Part shown: piece by piece, positions 1 through 11,783 of the stretch
How the letters are laid out: each line of letters begins with the position of its first letter
How positions within the stretch are numbered: position 1 is the first letter of the stretch
Source: Liolophura sinensis
Taxonomy: Eukaryota; Mollusca; Polyplacophora; Chitonida; Chitonidae
Direction of reading: 5' to 3'
Assembly (NCBI RefSeq): GCF_032854445.1
Contig: NC_088300.1
Coordinates: 4,092,001-4,156,000 of the forward strand
Length of the DNA: 64,000 bases
The notes under the pieces: model-generated
Databases searched by the model: none
What the model was told of the DNA's origin: nothing
The model's input: the letters and a program-made list of their open reading frames with translations, nothing else
Made by a program: the position numbers and the translations under genes

Positions 1-854
1 AATCAAGTGTATCACCTTCAAGTCTGGAATGTCATCCAGCATTCTCCCGACCGTCTCCATGGACAAACGAATCGTCTTTACGATGCGCACTGGTGCCGAT
101 ATGCACATTTGCTTCAGACTGTCCACACAAGAGGATGAGTATTTGCTGTCCCGTGACCCTGGCGCATTTCTGATACATTCTTGGAAATGCTGGATTTGCC
201 AAGAGAACTTTGGTAAAAAACCCAGCAACAAAGTAGAGATATCCACATTGTAGAGGTCACACGTGAGTAAGGCCTGGATCAAACTGACTTTGTATGCACC
301 CTCAAATCCCTGCACCAATGGTGGTCTGGTCAGAAGAACAAAATAAAATCTGGTTACGTTATAAATATTGAAAAAATTCCATGTTATGTACGTATGTCGT
401 AAAGCTTCTAAAATCCAAGTTTTAAATGACCAGTTTTAAAATTAGAAGATTTTGGTTTGTTACAGAGGTATGTTTTATCTCCTTAATGTGTGTATTTGTT
501 GGTTGTGGGAAGTGCGGTACAGCGGTTAAGTGGCTTACTTTTTGAGAGTAAGCAGAATGCAGATACTAAAAATGAGCTTTCTCACTGATTAGACTCACTG
601 TATTTTTCCGTTCATGAAATCCAACACTCTATGAGTCTCCATCAGAAATTCGTACAACACGTGCAAAGGTTCGAAGGCGAAGAAAGAGCCATTAAGGCGA
701 CTTAGAGTTGCACTCGTGAAGGTTGATCCAGACCGGAAATACGCAAAGACAAGGACCTTACGAGATTGGTTGGAATGGGCATCATGTGACCTGACTGTCA
801 TTGGTGGGGTATCAGGAAATCCAGGCTGCCTTATTGGGGTTTTTAACAGTGCAT
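1..854 (-). CDS. Carbohydrate sulfotransferase (CHST1/CHST3-like), two internal exons, partial
   Basis: Two exons read on the minus strand: 854-599 and 325-1, separated by an intron at 598-326 (donor GTGAGT, acceptor TTCTGACCAG, phase 2). The first exon follows a polypyrimidine-AG acceptor and encodes KVLVFAYFRSGSTFTSATL. Its RSGST is the 5'-phosphosulfate (PAPS) binding loop of Golgi sulfotransferases. The second exon continues through LVQGFEGAYKVSLIQALL and ends at RIVKTIRLSMETVG then DDIPDLKVIHLI, the stretch just before the 3'-phosphate-binding RDPR motif, which lies beyond the left edge. By family, such enzymes transfer sulfate from PAPS to sugar hydroxyls of glycans in the Golgi lumen. 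Neither the start with its membrane anchor nor the C-terminus is in the window. CHST1, 3, 5 and 6 relatives cannot be separated from this fragment. Confidence 0.82.
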
Positions 855-1055
855 CTGAAAAACAATTGCAATAAAATCCTATTAATATAAGCATTTCGTA
901 AAGCTGCAACTTACTGATGAATAACGAAATGGCTACGGACATATGAAGCTAGCATATCCGCAGCCTCCAAAATATATGCCCACATATAGAAGACAACACA
1001 AACATTGTGGGAAGATTTTTTTTTTGGCTAGCTCCACTTATTTTTTTATTAACTT

Positions 1056-1232
1056 AGGCCCTATTTGATTGAGTGTTACGCCGTGCTCAGCAATATTTCA
1101 CTTACATACGACGGCGGCCGGCACTATGGTGGAAGGAAATCGGGCAGAGGTAGGGGGAATCCCACGCCCATCCGTAGAATGCTGGTAGACTTTCTCACAA
1201 ACGACTGGAGAGGAAGCCAGCATGAGCCCAAT
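1056..1232 (-). mobile_element. tRNA-derived SINE, truncated and diverged
   Basis: Reverse-orientation copy of the common SINE of this window. Recognisable parts are the tail (TTGATTGAGTGTTACGCCGT), the CAATATTTCACTTA block, the CGACGGCGGCC block and GGAAGCCAGCATGAG. The tRNA-like head is missing and the body carries many substitutions. Confidence 0.75.
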
Positions 1233-1468
1233 CAAATGTTTTCACAAGAATTACATTTGTTGCGTAGGCCATGCGTTTTTCAAGAGCAGTCTTAGTTTAG
1301 CGATGCAGTCTAAACGTTAAATACTTCATTATTATTGCGCAGTGTATGAGTACACTAGCCCTCAACCACATAACAATTATTACAGTGACCAGTCTACCAG
1401 ACATAATCTATAGACAGGGAGGATGTATATGTGTGATTTTATAACCCAGTGCATCGATATGAATTGGA

Positions 1469-1733
1469 GGGTCCTCCGTGGCTCAGTTGGTTAGTGCGCT
1501 AGTGCAGCGTAATGACCCAGGAGTCTCTCACCAATGCGGTCGCTGTGAGTTCAAGTCATGCTCATGCTGGCTTCCTCTCCGGCCGTATGTGGAAAGGTCT
1601 GCAGCAGCCTGCGGATGGTCGTGGGTTTCTCTGCCCGGTTTCCACCCACCATAGTGCTGGCCGCCGTCGTATAAGTGAAATATTCTTGAGCACGGCGTAA
1701 AACACCAATCAAATAAATAAAATAAATAATAAA
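1469..1733 (+). mobile_element. tRNA-derived SINE, near full length
   Basis: It begins with a tRNA-like head containing an A box (GGCTCAGTTGGTTAGTGCG) and a B-box-like GAGTTCAAGTC. The conserved body follows (CTGGCTTCCTCTCCGGCCGT, CACCATAGTGCTGGCCGCCG), then the AAATATTCTTGAG block, CGGCGTAAAACACCAATCAA and an AAATAAATA-type tail. The layout is that of an RNA polymerase III retroposon. Spurious ORFs at 1512-1700 (+) and 1528-1764 (-) are SINE sequence. Confidence 0.88.
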
Positions 1734-3590
1734 TGATATGAGTTGGAAGATTGACGTATAACAATAGGTTTAAAAAGCAAGATCAAATGCATCGCATATA
1801 ATATGTTCATTATTAATGGAACTTAATTTATGAATAAATTAATGCGATACACTGCGAATAATGCGAGTGACTTTTGCGAAAAGATGTCAGGGCCTTGTTG
1901 ACGTCATTCCGATTTGTTCTTTAATTTAATGTTAAATAATATAGTGTTTGTACACTCTTGGGTTTCGATGCAGCTCAAGACAGAGAGGCGCATGCGTAGA
2001 CCAGAAAACCGTACATTCGCATTCACAATACATTTACCCTATAGCTCACAGCTCGTGTCCTTTGGTCAAGAAAGGGTTTCAAGAATATCATATTTCTATG
2101 ATAAAACAAAATTTCCAGCCAGTTAACGACGTGTTCTACAATATATCATCGCTTACTTACTTCCTGACACTACTGACAGTTACTCTCTGAACATTCCTCC
2201 TGTCCAACACGCATGCACACCCACATTCTTGTTAGAATACAAACATCCGAAGTAGTAGCAGAGGGCCATTAGTGCAATAAATTGTCAAAATTTGTTCACC
2301 ATTTAGATGGATCTTAAAGGCAAGAAGTTAAATCAGTGTTATCTTAACATCTACTCAGTGTATCAATTTTAATCCCATAATGTACATAAATAAGCGATAA
2401 AATCAGATCTTTTTTGTTTGCATTTACCTATTCTTTCACGTCAGCCTTCCGACCAGCGTTATGGGCGACACGAGGCCAGACTTAACAAAGTTTTCGCAAC
2501 ATTACGCGAAGAGCATTTACCGCAGTAACGTAAGTTTTTCGCTCTATTCTGGCGTGGACGTTAGGCAAAGCGCATTTTGCAACTACTTAATTTGTCTCTG
2601 CTGTGGTTTATAGGAAACTTTATAAAATCATAATTGGCTTCGGTTATTTTTTGCTTCACACAACTTTGTATTGGAAGCCTTGGTCTCTAAATCCCCTACC
2701 TGACATGATCCACAAAATGATCACCAGCAATACGGGCGCTGTAAGTGCTGGACATTTCCGTGTTAGGAATGTCCGACACCGAGGCATATTTCAGAGGACG
2801 ATCACGAATGGCACGCTATCCGGTCTGGAGACGGTCTGAACGCGACTGCGCATGTGCTTACATAGCGCCAGGCAGCCACATATAGTATGAGATCATATTA
2901 TGACAGCCATTCAGGATTAACCTACTACAAACACCCAATACAAGTAAAAAATGAAGTAAAAATGTAAAATAACAGGATCAATGTAAAGTGGATTAGTGTA
3001 CGTCTGCGACTGGCGGGTGAGTTCTCACGGACAGCGCACCTGTTGATTGTACAGAGCCGTTCGTCTCAAAAACTGAAATATAATATGTTTTCGCTAAGCA
3101 ACTCATATGCTCACATGTTCAATGAGTGAATATTCTGCTTTATTAAAACATTGTTCTTGAGCTAAATGCTTAGAGACTTATCATGGACTGAAATAAATTG
3201 ATCATTTGTTCGATCGGATCAGTGACCAGATGTTTGATCGCTCTACGTCTTACATATATTGTCTTACATCACTACTTCAGTGTGATGGCAGCCCTGGAGT
3301 GTAAATCTCGTATCAGCCAGAATTCTTTCCTACACAGCAGTGCCTCAGTTAGCAGCCTTAATCCCAGGACGGAGTGGGCAAGAGCGGAAGTAGCTAAAAA
3401 ACTCTTCTCAGCTGCTCTCCCGCCCTCACGGATTTTTTGTTGTAACATAAGAATAAGGGGACAGAAACATTTAGCTCAATGTTAATTATACATAAAGATT
3501 TTCAGCGACAGAATATGTATATAAATATACAATGTACCCGTTGGACCACGGCCCGGTCCCAAAACAACTTAAAACAACAGTTCTCAAAGA
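1734..3590. other. Intergenic stretch, no gene recognised
   Basis: AT-rich DNA between a SINE and a TA microsatellite. Short ORFs (1914-2190, 2603-2839, 3198-3485 on plus) show no recognisable domain, no credible flanking splice structure and mutually overlapping frames, so I do not call them. No RNA gene or tandem array seen. Confidence 0.5.
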
Positions 3591-3591
3591 A

Positions 3592-3682
<91 letters not shown>
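3592..3682. repeat. (TA)n microsatellite
   Basis: About 90 bases of uninterrupted TA dinucleotide. The tyrosine-isoleucine run in the plus-strand ORF 3479-3688 is a translation of this microsatellite. Confidence 0.97.
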
Positions 3683-3683
<1 letters not shown>

Positions 3684-3814
3684 CGTAAAGCGTAAAGCTA
3701 ATATATATTAGCGTAAAGCCGCTGTATCTGGTTTAATCGAAATTAAATATGACTATGACAGATCATGAACGCTCTGTACATCTTTTCTAACTTTCCGTAG
3801 AATTTAAGAAACTT

Positions 3815-4142
3815 TGAGTAAAGGCGTTTGATCCAGGATTAATCCTGGGTCGAGTCACACCCAAGACTTTAAAAGAGGAAGTTGTAACTTCCTCGCTTGG
3901 CGTTTAGCATGAAGGGGATAGTGCAACGGCTGGTTGACTTGAATCAGTATACTGGCTCGGGCGGGGCTGCTTACTTGCCTTTGGAAAGGCGTCTCAGTGA
4001 AGCAGCACTAGATAAAAGAGCGGTGGAAATCCGTCCTGCAACTAGGAGGTACATTACATACACCCTAATGAGTGCTTCGTCGTCATATGACTGAAAAATT
4101 GTTGAGCACGACGGTAAACCCGAAGCACTCATTCACTCACTC
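3815..4142 (+). repeat. Dispersed repeat, probable second SINE-like family
   Basis: This block has retroposon architecture unlike the main SINE: a structured 5' part (CAGGATTAATCCTGGGTCGA, a short palindrome), a central GAGGAAGTTGTAACTTCCTC palindrome, and a 3' end CATATGACTGAAAAATTGTTG followed by GACGGTAAACCCGAAGCACT and a CATTCACTCACTCA tail. The 3' plan (a 'tattgttgagcacgacgttaaac' type end, then short tandem tail repeats) resembles lophotrochozoan retroposon tails. Only one copy occurs here, so its family status is inference. Confidence 0.5.
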
Positions 4143-4748
4143 AACTGATGGGTCTCTCAGCATGTCCACAGTCCAAAATTCCCGTTCTGATGTTAGCAGC
4201 TGACGTGTGAGTCGGTTCATGTACTGGTTATAGTGGCATCTTGTTTTTAGCCATGATATAACTGATATAGCGTCTATATGGCCTGGTCAAAAAAAAACAT
4301 TCTCCCGTTTAAAATTATACTTTGACAAACAATACAGGCTTTAGCTGGATAACGCGAAAGCGCCAGGTAGTCGTAAGACTACGGGAGCAGCGTATTTGAA
4401 CTTCGGGCCCTGACTACGATAAATTACAAAGAAAACATACGCCATAATTCTGTATATATAGTTATTTATTTACAGTGATATGAAAAACGTAGAATATAGT
4501 CCTTTTTATGCACCGAATAAAATATATAACATTTATTTATACAAAATGTATGAACATCTATTTTGTTGGATAGTTAAGATAAATACCCAGTTTAGGTAAG
4601 GTAAGGCTGGAACAAACGGTGAACAGAAAGTGTTAACAAAACAGTTTAAACACTATTGGATGACCACACTCTGGAACATGAGTTGAAGCAATCACGAGTC
4701 CTTTGAAACACTGCTGAATGCTTTACAACTACATGTTTTTTTTTTCAG
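4143..4748. other. Intergenic, no gene; contains a candidate polyadenylation signal for the HNMT-like gene
   Basis: No ORF of note. On the minus strand an AATAAA (forward TTTATT, 4465-4470) lies downstream of the 60-bp array and the HNMT-like stop codon. If it is used, the 60-bp repeats would lie inside the 3' untranslated region. That use is inference. Confidence 0.3.
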
Positions 4749-4749
4749 A

Positions 4750-5758
4750 AAAATGGTCACAAGTAGTTACTGTGATTACATAAACTACACAGCACGATGC
4801 TCAATAGTTACTGAGGTCACTAGTAGTTACTGTGATGACATATCCTACACAGCATGGTGCTCGCTAGTTACTAAGGTCACAAGTAACTACTGTCATGACA
4901 TAACCTACACAACATGATGCTCACTAGTTACTGACGTCACAAGTAGTTACTGTGATGACATAACCTACACAGCACGATGCTCAATAGTTACTGAGGTCAC
5001 TAGTAGTTACTGTGGTGACATAACCTACACAACATAATGCTCACTAGTTACTGATGTCACAAGTAGTTACTGTCATGACATAACCTACACAGCATGACGC
5101 TCGCTGGTTACTGACGTCACAAGTAGCTACTATGATGACATAACCTACATAGTATCATGCTCGCTAGTTACTGACGTCACAAGTAGCTACTGTAATAACA
5201 AAACCTACTCAGTATGATGATCGCTGGTTACTGAGGTTACAAGTGGATACTGTGACGACATAACCTACATAATATCACGCTCGCTGGTTACAGAGGTCAA
5301 AAGTAGATACTGTGACTACATAACCTACACAGTACGATGCTCGCTGGTTACTGAGGACACAAGTAGCTACTGTGATGACATAGCCTACAAAGTATGATGC
5401 TCACTAGTTACTGAGGTCAAAAGTAGCTACTGTGATGACATAAACTACATAGTATCATGCTCGCTGGGTACTGACGCCACGAGTAGATATTGTGATGACA
5501 TAACCTACACAGCAATATGCTCACTAGTTACTGAGGTCACAAGTAACTACTGTGATGACATAACCTACTGAGGACACAAGTAGATACTGTGACTACATTA
5601 CCTACACAACATGATGCTTGCTGGTTTCTGAGGTCACAAGTGGATAGTGTGATGACATAACCTACAAAGCTTGAGTGTTGCTGGTTACTGAGGTCACAAG
5701 TAGCTACTGTGATGACATAACCTACATAGTATCATGCTCGTTGGTTACAGAGGCTGTG
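4750..5758. repeat. 60-bp minisatellite, about 16-17 copies
   Basis: Units of almost exactly 60 bp, typified by CTAGTTACTGAGGTCACAAG followed by TAGCTACTGTGATGACATAA and CCTACACAGCATGATGCTCG. Copies differ by scattered substitutions and one unit near 5566 is shortened. The array ends about 35 bp beyond the stop codon of the minus-strand HNMT-like gene (5792). Each unit has the nuclear-receptor-like word GAGGTCA, but this may be chance. Confidence 0.95.
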
Positions 5759-5791
5759 TCACCTTGCCTTCATCTGACAAGGGAGGTCACT

Positions 5792-8700
5792 CTATCTACA
5801 CTTTTCTTTCTGGATAACAAAGACATGGGTACCATGTTTAATATGTGTCGTTCCAGGTTCATATTGTGTCGGTAAAAAGTTGAAGATTTCATCAGCCTGA
5901 AACAAATAAGAAAACGCTTGACAATATAAATTAGTGACATAAATCATATCACTAATAAAAGACTAATAATCTGTAAATCTAATGTAAACATCGTTTTTTT
6001 TTAGTTAAACAACTCTATTTGTCCAAGCCACAAAAAATCCTTAATTAACATTAAATGTTGTCTTAGCTTTACAGTGTTTACAAATTGGAGCTTCTAGATT
6101 TATGCCACTTTGAATACAGGATATTTTGGTCGCATGTCATTCTTAGGACGACCCCAAAAAACTGGTGTCAATATTAATATACGACGGCCATCCCAAGCAA
6201 AATAATAACGCCACAGACATTTCCGGGAAACTGGGCCTCCCAATGCTCATTATTGTCAAAGAAATGCACCAACACGGAACTGGTGCCCCTTAAAGTGCTA
6301 ACACACTGGCCATTCCACGAGCACAGCCAACAGTCTACACACTAAAAAGAAACACATTCCTGCCACACTTAATAAACGCGCCCTGGTACTTATTGATAAA
6401 GGTTACGCATCAAACAGTTGTGTATATTATGGTAATGTGGTGGATATTTCCTATCCGCACAGGCAGTCCAGTAAACATGATTTTATATTATTAAATGTAA
6501 AAAGCGGGTAAACATGTAAAAGTGTTTAGGATGTCAATATGCCAACGGTTGTAAACACATCTCTTAAAATCTTTTACATTGATCAGCTTTGGGAACTTCA
6601 TACCAGAGCCCTGTTTGCTATGTGTGCTATTTGTGTTTATTAAAAATATCCACCACATTACACTGTGTAAACATTTCATACATTTATTATAATAAATACA
6701 CCTCTTCAATTACGGGCGTACGTGGGAAGATCTTCCAGAAACCTGCGGATGGTCGTATGTGCCCCCCCCCCCCCGGGCTCTGCCCGGTTTTCTCCCACCA
6801 TAATGCCGTCGTATAAGTGAAATATACCTGAGTGCGGCGTAAAACACCAATCAAATAATTAAAAACAAAACTTAGTCTTTATTAATAAACACCGGCACGC
6901 ATTTATCGTATTTAAAAGAAATATGTTTATAAGCGAAACACTCATTTTCATTCTGTACTGTTCGTATATATTCTAATCGGTTTGTGACTTTCGAGATAAA
7001 AAAGAATCCTGATCAGGCAGAGTTGTACACACTAGCTGAAGTTTTTCAAGAATACACGGAATTCGTAGTTCTAAAACACGCCTGGGAAATGATCATCTGG
7101 GTACTAATCTATCGGTCCATTGCAACTTCCTGCCTTTACATACATGCGTGTTATCTCTAAAATCAGTTACAGTGACAAAAACACGTAAAATACTTGTAAG
7201 CAAACTACATCTCTGGCACATAACAATAGCGTACAATAACGCAAACGTAATAAAACAAGAGTAAAACAGACCAGGCGTGAAATAGACGGGGCGCACAGCA
7301 TACCATGATTAGACTGTCCAGATAACACTCTTCCGGGTCTGATGAAAACAGTCTGATTGTCTGCCCTTATCACTGTACCCAAGGTCAGCTCAAATTTAAG
7401 ACATACTTAACAATATCATAATACCAACAGACAATGATGTACCTCAGCATCAATGACAGGGGCTCTCCTCAGAACGAACTCTGCGAATCTCCGGTCACAG
7501 CCGGCGGGGCGGAATTCGTGAACCACTTCGTATTCTGTAAAGAATAACAAAAACACGGACTTGTGTTTGAGCTGGGGTGATGACATTTGAGATGCCATAA
7601 TGGAAAAAGAATTCACAAAATATAAGTATATATACAGACAGCTACATATGGCTTGTCCTGTTGGTTATGCGCATTACCTTCCTCCCACCCCACAAACCCT
7701 CACCCTCACCGCATTGTGGTGTAACGGTTACAACCGAGGCATGACAATCGTATGTCACTGAGCATGAAGCATATTTTCAGGGCGAAAATTTATTACACAT
7801 ATAGTTTATTTTGCGCATTTTGAAAACCGATGTCATATACGTGGGGGCCTCCGTGGCTCAGTTGGTTAGCGCGCTAGCGCAGGAGCCTCTCACCAATGCG
7901 GTCGCTGTGAGTTCAAGTCCAGTTCATGCTGGCTTCCTCAGCGACTATACGTGGGAAGGTCTGCCAGCAACCTCCGGAAGATCGTGGGTTTCCTCCGGGC
8001 TCTGCCCGGTTTCCTCCCACCATAATGGCCTTATGACCGCCGTCGCATAAGTGAAATATTTTTGACCTAAAACCCCAATCAAATAAATAAATAAATAAAT
8101 CATATACATGTTTCTCACGCACCTCTGTCCAGACAGTTAACATTATGTCTGCACGAATTCACAACGGTTTAATTTCCTATCGAGCTTAAGCGACTTTTCG
8201 AAAGTTATTTCTTGCATATATCATTTTGGACAGAGTATCAAAAGAGCTTGTGGGCTTCATCGAGACACGCAGACATCAGTAAATTTATTTCTACAGGACA
8301 TTTAGGGCTACATGTTCATTTTCACTGGACAGTGATTGATATATTTGGAAAGTTGCGGCAGCGTAACCGCATTAGACATCTACTCAGGTTACCGAGAAAG
8401 TTTCACTGTACGGATTTATCCATTTCACTGCAACTGGTGTCACATTCTTATGTATTTAGTTTTTTCTTCTCTGAATTTGTTCTTTTGAAATAACTTGGTT
8501 TTTCCCTTTAGCGCTTTTCTATACATGTGCCTAAAGTAAGTATCCAGAAACTCTGACCTCTCATCACTCTTTCTCCCTGATGTTCACCAGAAGGAAGGAA
8601 TTTTTGGGAACATTATTTCAGTAATCTTTCACTCATGAGTAAAAAGAGTTATTCCAACGTTCAGGGTCCTGATAGGGTTGAAAAAATTGCCTGTGACGTC

Positions 8701-11700
8701 AGAGTTCCTAACCTCTGATAGTATGTTCCATAAAGCCCGCCTGAGAAGTCAAATGTTTGACCGCCTTTAACTCTTTTCATAAAAATCTATAAAAAAAAAT
8801 AAATTAAAATATATTTACGTATGGTTTTAAGTGGTCTATTGGGTGATGCCTACTTCGATTTTAGAGGTCTTGTCTTTTAAAGCTGTCCTCTCTTACGATG
8901 AGTGCCCTTCGACAGTACATAGCAGCAGAATGCCTGCCCACGAATCGGATTGAACCCACGTCTCAGATGACCTAGCGAACGGACGAGAATGATCTTAACT
9001 ATGCAATCAGGAGCTGTTTCCCACTATAACTGTAGAACGAGTGTAAGCAAGGGTTCGCCTAAACCTTACTCTTGCCACGAGGCTGGGGGAAGTCTCATTA
9101 AAAATTCCGCGTAATTTGCGTAAAGATGGTGTAATTTAGAGAATTGTAATTGTTGACCATTGGTGTGTCACTGATAATAAATGATCACTGATTAGGTCCT
9201 GGGAACACGGAGCAACCTTACACCTAAGTCAGACTTAGTCTTAATTTGTGGTATTACTCATCAACTTACACTTAAACTTAGACAATAATTTTTAATTTTG
9301 TAATAAAGAACTAAGACAAATTGTAGTATTGAAGTGAAAATTCCTAAAGTAACTCACGATTTCAGTGCAATTAAATATTTTGAAGACTAAGACTGACTTA
9401 AGTCCAATACAGCTTCGTGATCCTGGGACTAGGACATCAGTGAACCATCAGTTTGACCTATGCCTATTTTAAGCCTAAACTCACTCACTTGTGTAGTCTC
9501 TGAACCCATTTTAAGCCGAAGCTCACTCACTTGTGTAGAATCTGAGCCCGTTTTAAGCCTAAACTAACTCACTTGTCTAGTCTTTGAACCCGTTATAAGC
9601 CTAAAGTCACTCACTTGTGTAGTCCCTGAACCCCTTAAAATCCTAAACTCACTCACTTGTGTAGTCTCTGAACCCCGTAAAATCCTAAACTCACTCACTT
9701 GTCTATTCTTTGAACCCGTTTTAAAACTAAACTCACTCACTTGTCCATTCTCTGAACCCGTTTTAAGCCTAAACTCACTCACTTTTGTAATCTGTGAACA
9801 GGTTTTAAGCCTAAACTCACTCACTTGTATAGTCTCTGAACCCGTTTTAAGCCTAAACTCATTCACTTGTCTAGTCTCTGAACCAGTTTTAAACCTAAAC
9901 TCACTCACTTGTATATTCTCTGAACCCGTTTTAAACCTAAACTCACTCACTTGTATATTCTCTGAACCCGTTTTAAACCTAAACTCACTTACTTTTCTAT
10001 TCTCTGAACCCGTTTTAAGCCTAAACTCACTCACTTGTATAGTCTCTGAACCGGTTTAAACCTAAATTCACTCACTTGTGTAGTCTCTGAACCCGTTTTA
10101 ACTCACTCACCGGTGTACCCCAGTCCCAGCGTCTGCAGATTGGTAGCGATCTTCTCTACCCATGACACCAAATTGGTTTTCCCAACGTTCGCTACAAATA
10201 TAATGGAAATATTGCACGTCGTTTAAATCGTGCCACAACTTTATATAGAGATGGTGTGAAAATGGCTAGATACTTTGCTAATATATAAAATCTGTTTAAA
10301 ATTCAGTGTGTTAAGTTAGACAGAACCAAACTCCTTTATCAGCAGCGTGTACATATTGATTTTGTCAAAATTATACACATTCAATTTCAAAAGTGAAGCC
10401 TTGTACAATCAAAATAAACACCTTTATTAAATTCAGTTAAAATGTTTAATTGTCAGGTTTTTACCAATTGCACCTACATGGCAAGACTGCAATCTATGCG
10501 CACACATATTAACGCCATAATCATAAAGCATGATTTACTGAAAAAAATGGGGTTTCATAAGCATCAGTTAAGGAATACGGCGAAGAAAAGATTTGTTTTA
10601 GTTGTTCGCACAACGAAAACATCGGATACTGTATAAGGGACAAATCGGTCTTTAGTATCGATATATTTCAATATACCTAATTTTTGTAGGATATTTCCTT
10701 TATTAACAACGCCTATAACAAGTCGGCCTCGAGGTTTAAGCCAGTCCATGGCTTTCTGGATGACAGAACAGCGCTCATCCCCGAAGTAGTAGAGCAGATG
10801 CATCATGAAAACCACGTCAACCGGGCCGTCAGGGCCTGGATACTCCCCCACTGTACTGTTAACCAAGCGGACGTCCAGGGTAGATAACTGTGTATATCAT
10901 GAAAACAGAAAGTTTCGCACAGTTAAGTGTATTGGACACCAGATAAGAAATTACGACCATACACACCAAAAATACGCCCTAGGTAAGTCCCAAGACTTCA
11001 GATACGCCATGTTGAATGTTTGGAGTTTAATTTAACATTTGAAATTAACCCAGAGTTCCGTATTTATATCGGAATAAGCATGGATAACTGAACGGTATAT
11101 TCTGCTGTATACAGCATCTTCAGATAATGCTATTTGAAAAGCTTATTAAGATCCTTTCTTCTAATATTATATTTACAATTTAGTACTTACAGAATCACGT
11201 CGTTCATCGTGTCTTCTCTGCAGGGTAGCACAAAGATGGCCGTACATCTGATGACCGCATTCAATTCCTGTATACGAGGCTAGTTCGGGTAGGGAATTCC
11301 GTATCAACTCCGAGTCGAGATGACCGTCACCTGCAGAATCATTATACGTATAATTGGTATTTCATTGGTGTTTACCATGGTAAACAACAAAATTTCACGA
11401 ACATGAATGCGGTCATAGTACCTTTTTTTTTGATGGGTGATGGGGAATACAGCATGCAGCACAGTGAACCCATATATAGGCACCCACCATTAATGGCTCA
11501 GTAATTAGTTTCGACCGTTGGAATGTCGGACTACATTTTCGATGGTAAAACAGCTGGTATTAGGAACGTGCACAACAGTTAATATGAAATGAAACCAGCA
11601 CAAAATAAATCTGAAGTCCTACCTGCGCCGATGCTAATAAAACTTTGTGCTGATTGAAAACCAGTCTCGTTGCCATGTTCTTGAAAAAATCTAACCAATG

Positions 11701-11783
11701 TTTCCTGTTCGTTTGTTCTGCAGCGGAACTGGTAGAAGCCTTCATAAGAGCATTCTGCCTCACCTGCCATATTTCGAAGTGTG
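5792..11783 (-). CDS. Histamine N-methyltransferase-like SAM-dependent methyltransferase, complete
   Basis: Six exons on the minus strand: 11783-11623 (ATG at 11770-11768), 11330-11191, 10887-10677, 10191-10111, 7534-7443 and 5896-5792 (stop TAG 5794-5792). Splice phases agree and the CDS totals 777 nt, 258 aa; human HNMT has about 290 aa. Exon 1 ends in SFISIGAG and exon 2 starts GDGHLDSELI, together the SAM-binding glycine motif. Exon 3 has VDVVFMMHLLYYFGD, matching the 'FIHMIQMLYYV' region of HNMT, then WLKPRGRLVIGVVN. The last exons carry LGLGYTEYEVVHEF and the C-terminal strand THVFVIQKEK. By family it is a cytosolic small-molecule methyltransferase; the substrate here is unknown. The exon 3 donor is not certain, because a GT 48 nt downstream would break the frame and was rejected. 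The acceptor 13 nt before the ATG implies an untranslated upstream exon that I did not find. Introns 4 and 5 carry a minisatellite and SINEs. Confidence 0.82.
6711..6866 (+). mobile_element. SINE fragment, 5'-truncated, with poly-C expansion
   Basis: Starts within the body (GGGCGTACGTGGGAAGATCT) and keeps CTGCGGATGGTCGT, CTCTGCCCGGTTTTCTCCCA, the AAGTGAAATAT block and the AACACCAATCAAATAA tail. A run of about 14 C replaces the usual CCCCCGGGC. It lies in intron 5 of the HNMT-like gene, in the opposite orientation. Confidence 0.85.
7843..8099 (+). mobile_element. tRNA-derived SINE, nearly full length, probable target-site duplication
   Basis: Head TCCGTGGCTCAGTTGGTTAG, body and AAATAAATAAATAAATAAAT tail are all present. 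A 10-base stretch GCGTAATGACCC usually found after the head is missing. The flanks read TCATATACGTG before and TCATATACATG after, a likely target-site duplication with one mismatch. It is inside intron 4 of the HNMT-like gene, antisense to it. Confidence 0.87.
8880..9035 (-). repeat. Possible tRNA-like SINE head of another family, degraded
   Basis: On the minus strand a good B-box match (GGGTTCAATCC) follows an A-box-like TAGTTAAGATC at tRNA-like spacing. No tRNA cloverleaf could be folded by eye and no SINE body is visible. It may be a relic or chance. Confidence 0.3.
9440..10110. repeat. 42-bp minisatellite, about 16 copies, in intron 4 of the HNMT-like gene
   Basis: Unit, plus strand: AACTCACTCACTTGTGTAGT then CTCTGAACCCGTTTTAAGCC TA. 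The period is divisible by three, so the minus strand stays open for 156 codons (9564-10034) with a 14-residue repeat around SEFRLKTGSE. The array touches exon 4: the exon's splice donor (GTGAGTGAG, 10110-10102) is the same word found in every unit. Confidence 0.95.

Noticed and set aside
1469-1545. tRNA gene at the SINE head (A box and B box present)
   Set aside because: It continues into the SINE body, recurs throughout the window with identical flanking body, and no intact cloverleaf could be drawn; it is the SINE's polymerase III promoter.
4750-5758. Nuclear-receptor response-element array (GAGGTCA in each 60-bp unit)
   Set aside because: The word recurs only because the unit recurs; there is no paired half-site at a standard spacing and nothing ties it to regulation.
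7093-7382. Minus-strand ORFs between HNMT-like exons 5 and 6
   Set aside because: Inside an intron, overlapping in two frames, no motif.
9564-10034. 156-codon minus-strand ORF with 14-residue repeats as a gene
   Set aside because: It lies wholly inside the 42-bp minisatellite in intron 4 of the HNMT-like gene; the frame stays open only because 42 is divisible by three.
10630-10676. Extended exon 3 of the HNMT-like gene to the GT at 10629 (reading on to RFVPYT)
   Set aside because: Using that donor leaves phase 0 and puts a stop codon in exon 4; the donor at 10676 keeps the frame.
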